From positions 1 to 15,515 of the forward strand of contig CAYVWB010000088.1 in assembly GCA_964455395.1 (NCBI GenBank): 15,515 bases of DNA. The letters are read 5' to 3'. The position numbers and the translations under genes are program-made. Positions 14,001-15,515 of this stretch are shown here, in pieces. The notes below the pieces were generated by a model. That model was not told the DNA's origin, did no database searches, and saw only the letters and a list, made by a program, of their open reading frames with translations. Position 1 is the stretch's first letter, and each line of letters opens with the position of its first letter. Origin of the DNA: CAYVWB01 sp964455395. Lineage in GTDB: Bacteria; Desulfobacterota; Desulfovibrionia; Desulfovibrionales; Desulfovibrionaceae.

Positions 14001-15515
14001 CCGGCGCCGCCGGCGAGAGTGTCGTCGCCGTCGTTGCCGTCAAGCAGGTTGTCTTGATCATCGCCCTTGATGGTGTCGTCGTATTCGGAGCCTATGACGT
14101 TTTCGATGGTTTCGAGTTCATCGCTGTCGCCCCAGCCATCAGTGGCTTCGCCGGCTTCCAGGTTCACGTCCACACTGTTGGGATCGTCAGAGTAATCGGC
14201 GGTGTCCGTGCCATCGCCGCCCTTCAGGGTGTCATCCCCTTTGCCGCCGGTGAGGGTGTCCTCACCTTTCCAGCCGGAGAGGAAGTCGTCGCCGCCGTCG
14301 CCGGCCAGGGAGTCGTCGCCTGCTTCACCCCAGAGGGTGTCGTCGCCGGCGCCGCCCGAGGCGGTGTCGTCGCCGCTGTCGGTGTCGATGCGGTCGTTGC
14401 CGGCGTTGCCCTCGATGGAGTCATCGCCGCGGCCGCCGCCGATGGTGTCGTCACCGGAACCGCCGGCCAGGGAGTCGTCGCCCACGCCGCCGTCGATGGA
14501 GTCGTCGCCGCCGTCGCCGCTGATGGTGTCGTTCCCGCCGCGGCCGAGGATGGTGTCGTCGCCGCCGCCGCCAGAGAGGCTGTCGTCGCCGGCTTGCTGG
14601 GCGGCCTGGACGGAGTCTTGCGCGCCGAATTCATCGTTGACCCAGGTTCCGCCGGCAGCCGTGGAATTCGGGTCGTACTGGCTGGAGGTCTTGTCGCCTT
14701 CGATGAGGTCGTCGCCGCCGTCGCCGGCGATGGTGTCGTCACCGGCTTGGCCGTAGAGGGAGTCTTGGCCGCCGCCGCCTTCGATGGAGTCGTCGCCGGC
14801 TTCACCCCAGGCCTTGTCGTCGCCCTTGCCGCCGAGGATGGTGTCGTCACCGGCTTGGCCGACGAGGATGTCGTCGCCCTTGCCGCCTTCGATGGAGTCT
14901 TCGCCCGCGCCGCCGCGGATGGTGTCGTCGCCGCCATCGCCTTCGAGGGTGTCGTCGCCCTTGCCGCCGAGGATGGAGTCGTCACCCGCGCCGCCGGAGA
15001 CGGTGTCGTCGCCGGCGCCGGCGGTCACGGTGTCGTCACCGCCGCCGGCTTCGATGGTGTCGTCGCCTTCGATGTCGGTGTCGCCCACGGTGTCGCCGTT
15101 CCAGCGGCGGTCGCCGTAGATGTCGTCATCGCCGGAGCCGCCTTGGAGCGAGTCGTCACCGGAGCCGCCGAGGATGTTGTCATCGCCAGCGCCGCCCTGG
15201 GCGGTGTCGTTGCCGGACTGCATCTGCATCCAGTCGTTGCCGCCGTCGCCGGTGGCGCTATCGTCGCCCGCGCCGCCGAACATGATGTCCTGCGTGCCGC
15301 CGCCTTCCATGGTGTCGTTCCCGTCACCGCCGAACATGCGGTCGCGGCCGTTGTTGCCGACCATGGAGTCGTCGCCGGCGTCGCCGTGCATTTCGTCATC
15401 GCCGGAGCCGCCCGTCAGGGTGTCGTTGTCGTCGCCGCCCTTCAGGGTGTCATCCCCCGCGCCGCCGGTGAGGGTGTCCTCACCTTTCCAGCCGGAGAGG
15501 AAGTCGTCGCCGCCG
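11048..15515 (-). CDS. Giant RTX/cadherin-like surface or secreted protein, C-terminal part (5' end outside window)
   Basis: At least 1488 residues are visible and the frame is open to the right edge, so the true start is outside; the Met codon at 15391 lies inside an RTX repeat. Seen from N to C: glycine-aspartate nonapeptide repeats of the GGxGxDxUx type (13322-15515); a beta-rich post-RTX segment (about 13082-13318); a cadherin-like domain with the signature LPQHGALTLNG (about 12782-13081); an acidic Ser/Glu/Pro linker; a VCBS/cadherin-like domain with NEDTPVSGNVLDND and FTYTVDDGS (about 12218-12541); a third cadherin-like domain (about 11873-12217); an Asp-Ala-Pro linker (11642-11821); and a mostly helical C-terminal domain of about 125 residues. 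RTX repeats bind calcium and fold outside the cell. No LPxTG motif or C-terminal membrane anchor is visible. The repeats lie far from the C-terminus, unlike in classical RTX toxins. An adhesin or surface-layer role is inferred. It probably is the substrate of the export genes downstream. Confidence 0.93.
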   Translation of the reverse strand, partial: GGDDFLSGWKGEDTLTGGAGDDTLKGGDDNDTLTGGSGDDEMHGDAGDDSMVGNNGRDRMFGGDGNDTMEGGGTQDIMFGGAGDDSATGDGGNDWMQMQSGNDTAQGGAGDDNILGGSGDDSLQGGSGDDDIYGDRRWNGDTVGDTDIEGDDTIEAGGGDDTVTAGAGDDTVSGGAGDDSILGGKGDDTLEGDGGDDTIRGGAGEDSIEGGKGDDILVGQAGDDTILGGKGDDKAWGEAGDDSIEGGGGQDSLYGQAGDDTIAGDGGDDLIEGDKTSSQYDPNSTAAGGTWVNDEFGAQDSVQAAQQAGDDSLSGGGGDDTILGRGGNDTISGDGGDDSIDGGVGDDSLAGGSGDDTIGGGRGDDSIEGNAGNDRIDTDSGDDTASGGAGDDTLWGEAGDDSLAGDGGDDFLSGWKGEDTLTGGKGDDTLKGGDGTDTADYSDDPNSVDVNLEAGEATDGWGDSDELETIENVIGSEYDDTIKGDDQDNLLDGNDGDDTLAGGAGDDTLTGGDGSDTADYSHDPAAVNVDLEAGEATDGYGDTDELNSIENVTGSDYDDTITGDDNDNVLKGGEGDDTIEGGDGDDTIEGGDGFNKLSGGDGDDSIVGGDEGQDRIFGGKGDDTVEANDGNDWIQTRQGDDVIEGGDGNDTILAGEGDDSVDGGDGDDKIFGDVRWNGDKGDIPGAGDDTLAGGEGDDLIDGGQGDDSLSGEDGDDVIFDRAGDDNVTTGDGQDKLAFNVNQSGENDVEDFDPDNDKIFFNGIESGESESNFSYGENADGDVVLTVNNNQITLKGVSIDEFNPEQHVQFSEIAVTENSPVIVEEDDSHSFSAGEFGLNEIDEYNIEVELIIDSLPQHGALTLNGQPVEVGDTIPVSALNNGNLVYTPNADANSLSEGELKPDQFDYTIKDHEAEIEPPSSEDSTPPPLSTFSSFSEFSDEFYEGENEQQERGPGQEISEDIPQEFPDQEFPGEGEEPGSVSEKMDTMYINILGDNDQPEAEDDVYETNEDTPVSGNVLDNDPDDPDANDTLTVTFDTTGLQGELTFNSDGSFTYNPNGQFDFLNPGQSASETFTYTVDDGSGQENSTDTATVTINITGLNDAPESAPQSYTLGTGELIQLNPFEFSDPDEGDSFSGVQINDLPPSEQGSVLLSDGAGGFNNVSEGQFITPEELGNGLFFESGTSSPNFVAQFTFTVFDSSETASVPYVVTFNIVTPPTEDTSTISFSAASVVDDAPVDDAPADDDAPADDDAPADDDAPADDDAPADDEPVDDDEEPADDDDAPADDEGDDLSGPPSTPEDLEFGGTTGGSTAEGGGMITTEFSSLLGDATPGGPSNLGPSGVGAASFSTLGGEPTFENGEIGAEGQENNLFDVATYLENGEQAVESATALVEGIPNLSEDVRLELQELIREVNLALNANGDSPEMITESIDTFNTLLSTMTDQELNSTRNILVTMFRILELAVQNAGVDAPAESLANINQALQTSSI
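11642..11821 (-). repeat. Asp-Ala-Pro acidic tandem repeat (18-bp units)
   Basis: About 60 residues are almost entirely Asp, Ala and Pro. The core is repeated DDDAPA hexapeptides encoded by near-identical 18-bp units; those around 11745-11800 are virtually exact. Degenerate flanks add Glu and Val. The stretch is a highly negative, extended, probably disordered linker between the cadherin-like domains and the C-terminal domain. Its repeat number is likely to vary between strains through slippage. Confidence 0.88.
13478..13678 (-). repeat. RTX super-module (NDW...RWNGD), copy 2
   Basis: The block starts at QDRIFGG, has the landmark NDWIQ, and ends at RWNGD. It is gapless against 15092-15292 at an offset of 538 residues. 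It is more diverged than the 84-bp repeat pair, which suggests an older duplication. Confidence 0.8.
13757..14206 (-). repeat. Tandem pair of ADYS-type RTX-associated modules
   Basis: Two adjacent modules of about 79 residues each begin with DTADYS(D/H)DP, continue through V(N/D)(L)EAGEATDG(W/Y)GD and (S/T)IENV(I/T)GS(E/D)YDDTI, and end in RTX turns. The first spans 13970-14206 and the second begins at 13969. This module type is common in large RTX proteins, where it punctuates the beta-roll. The shared EAGEATDG core shows that the two copies arose by tandem duplication. Confidence 0.85.
14214..14297 (-). repeat. Long direct repeat, copy B
   Basis: Partner of 15432-15515, identical at 81 of 84 bases. 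The match is much closer than between ordinary RTX units in this gene, so it points to recent segmental duplication or gene conversion rather than shared consensus. Downstream sequence differs: this copy leads into the ADYS modules, the other into a MHGDAGDDSM segment. Confidence 0.9.
15092..15292 (-). repeat. RTX super-module (NDW...RWNGD), copy 1
   Basis: A 67-residue block starts at QDIMFGG, has the landmark NDWMQ, and ends at RWNGD. It aligns without gaps to 13478-13678. The Trp-containing landmarks are not part of the RTX consensus, so the block was duplicated as a unit of about seven RTX turns. Confidence 0.8.
15432..15515 (-). repeat. Long direct repeat, copy A (cut by window edge)
   Basis: This 84-bp stretch matches 14214-14297 at 81 of 84 positions; the three mismatches are clustered near 15454. 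It encodes GGDDFLSGWKGEDTLTGG followed by another RTX unit. The two copies are 1218 bp (406 codons) apart, so both are in the same frame. The repeat may extend beyond the right edge. Confidence 0.9.

Larger units (their letters stand above)
13322..15515 (-). repeat. RTX nonapeptide repeat array
   Basis: Several dozen units of the form GGxGDDx(I/L) follow one another, encoded by a degenerate DNA repeat of about 27 bp whose + strand is rich in GTCGTCGCC. This is the hemolysin-type calcium-binding repeat, which forms a parallel beta-roll with calcium bound in the turns. The array is interrupted by a non-repeat insert of roughly 40 residues near 14590-14700 (containing TAAGGTWVNDEFGAQDSVQ) and by two ADYS modules. 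The array continues past the right edge. Confidence 0.95.

Noticed and set aside
13053..15119. Ser/Pro-rich + strand open frames opposite the RTX array
   Set aside because: They are mirror translations of the RTX codon repeat and carry no independent signal.
15389..15391. ATG at 15391 as the start of the RTX protein
   Set aside because: The same frame continues upstream as RTX repeats to the window edge, and no ribosome binding site or signal peptide is present.
13322..15515. Possible CRISPR array or satellite DNA
   Set aside because: The repeats are degenerate, in-frame 27-bp coding units without unique spacers of constant length; they encode the RTX consensus.

Overview
The window is GC-rich and Gram-negative in character. 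It encodes a TolC-family outer-membrane factor, two candidate lipoproteins and several periplasmic adaptor proteins. All ten genes lie on the minus strand, so the biological order runs from right to left. No RNA gene, transposase, integrase or CRISPR array was seen. A free-living, possibly marine proteobacterium would fit, but the sequence alone does not settle the phylum.

Right third (11048-15515): the C-terminal part of a giant acidic RTX (calcium-binding repeat) protein whose start lies beyond the right edge. Its visible order is RTX repeats, a beta-rich post-RTX segment, cadherin/VCBS-like domains, an Asp-Ala-Pro linker and a helical C-terminal domain. A perfect 13-bp hairpin follows its stop codon.

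Middle (9981-10868): a PAS protein with a degenerate GGDEF domain. It has lost the catalytic motif but keeps the RxxD inhibitory-site motif, so it is more likely a c-di-GMP sensor than a synthase.

Left two thirds (41-9891): eight genes in close head-to-tail order, probably one operon. In order they encode a TolC-like lipoprotein, a secreted HlyD-type adaptor, a GAF-TM-HlyD adaptor, an M50 protease-HlyD fusion with a PqqD-like N-terminus, a SurA-N-like lipoprotein without a PPIase domain, a two-TM HAMP protein without an output domain, an exported HExxH protein with a CxxC motif, and a GT4 glycosyltransferase.

Working model (inference): the locus exports, matures and controls the giant RTX protein, probably an adhesin or surface-layer protein. 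TolC and three adaptor modules would form the conduit. The M50 membrane protein sits where a type I system would have its ABC ATPase. The SurA-like lipoprotein would chaperone, the HExxH protein and glycosyltransferase would modify the cargo, and the GAF, HAMP and PAS-GGDEF modules would supply signal input. No ABC transporter gene is visible in the window, and this is the main reason to regard the locus as a candidate undescribed export system.
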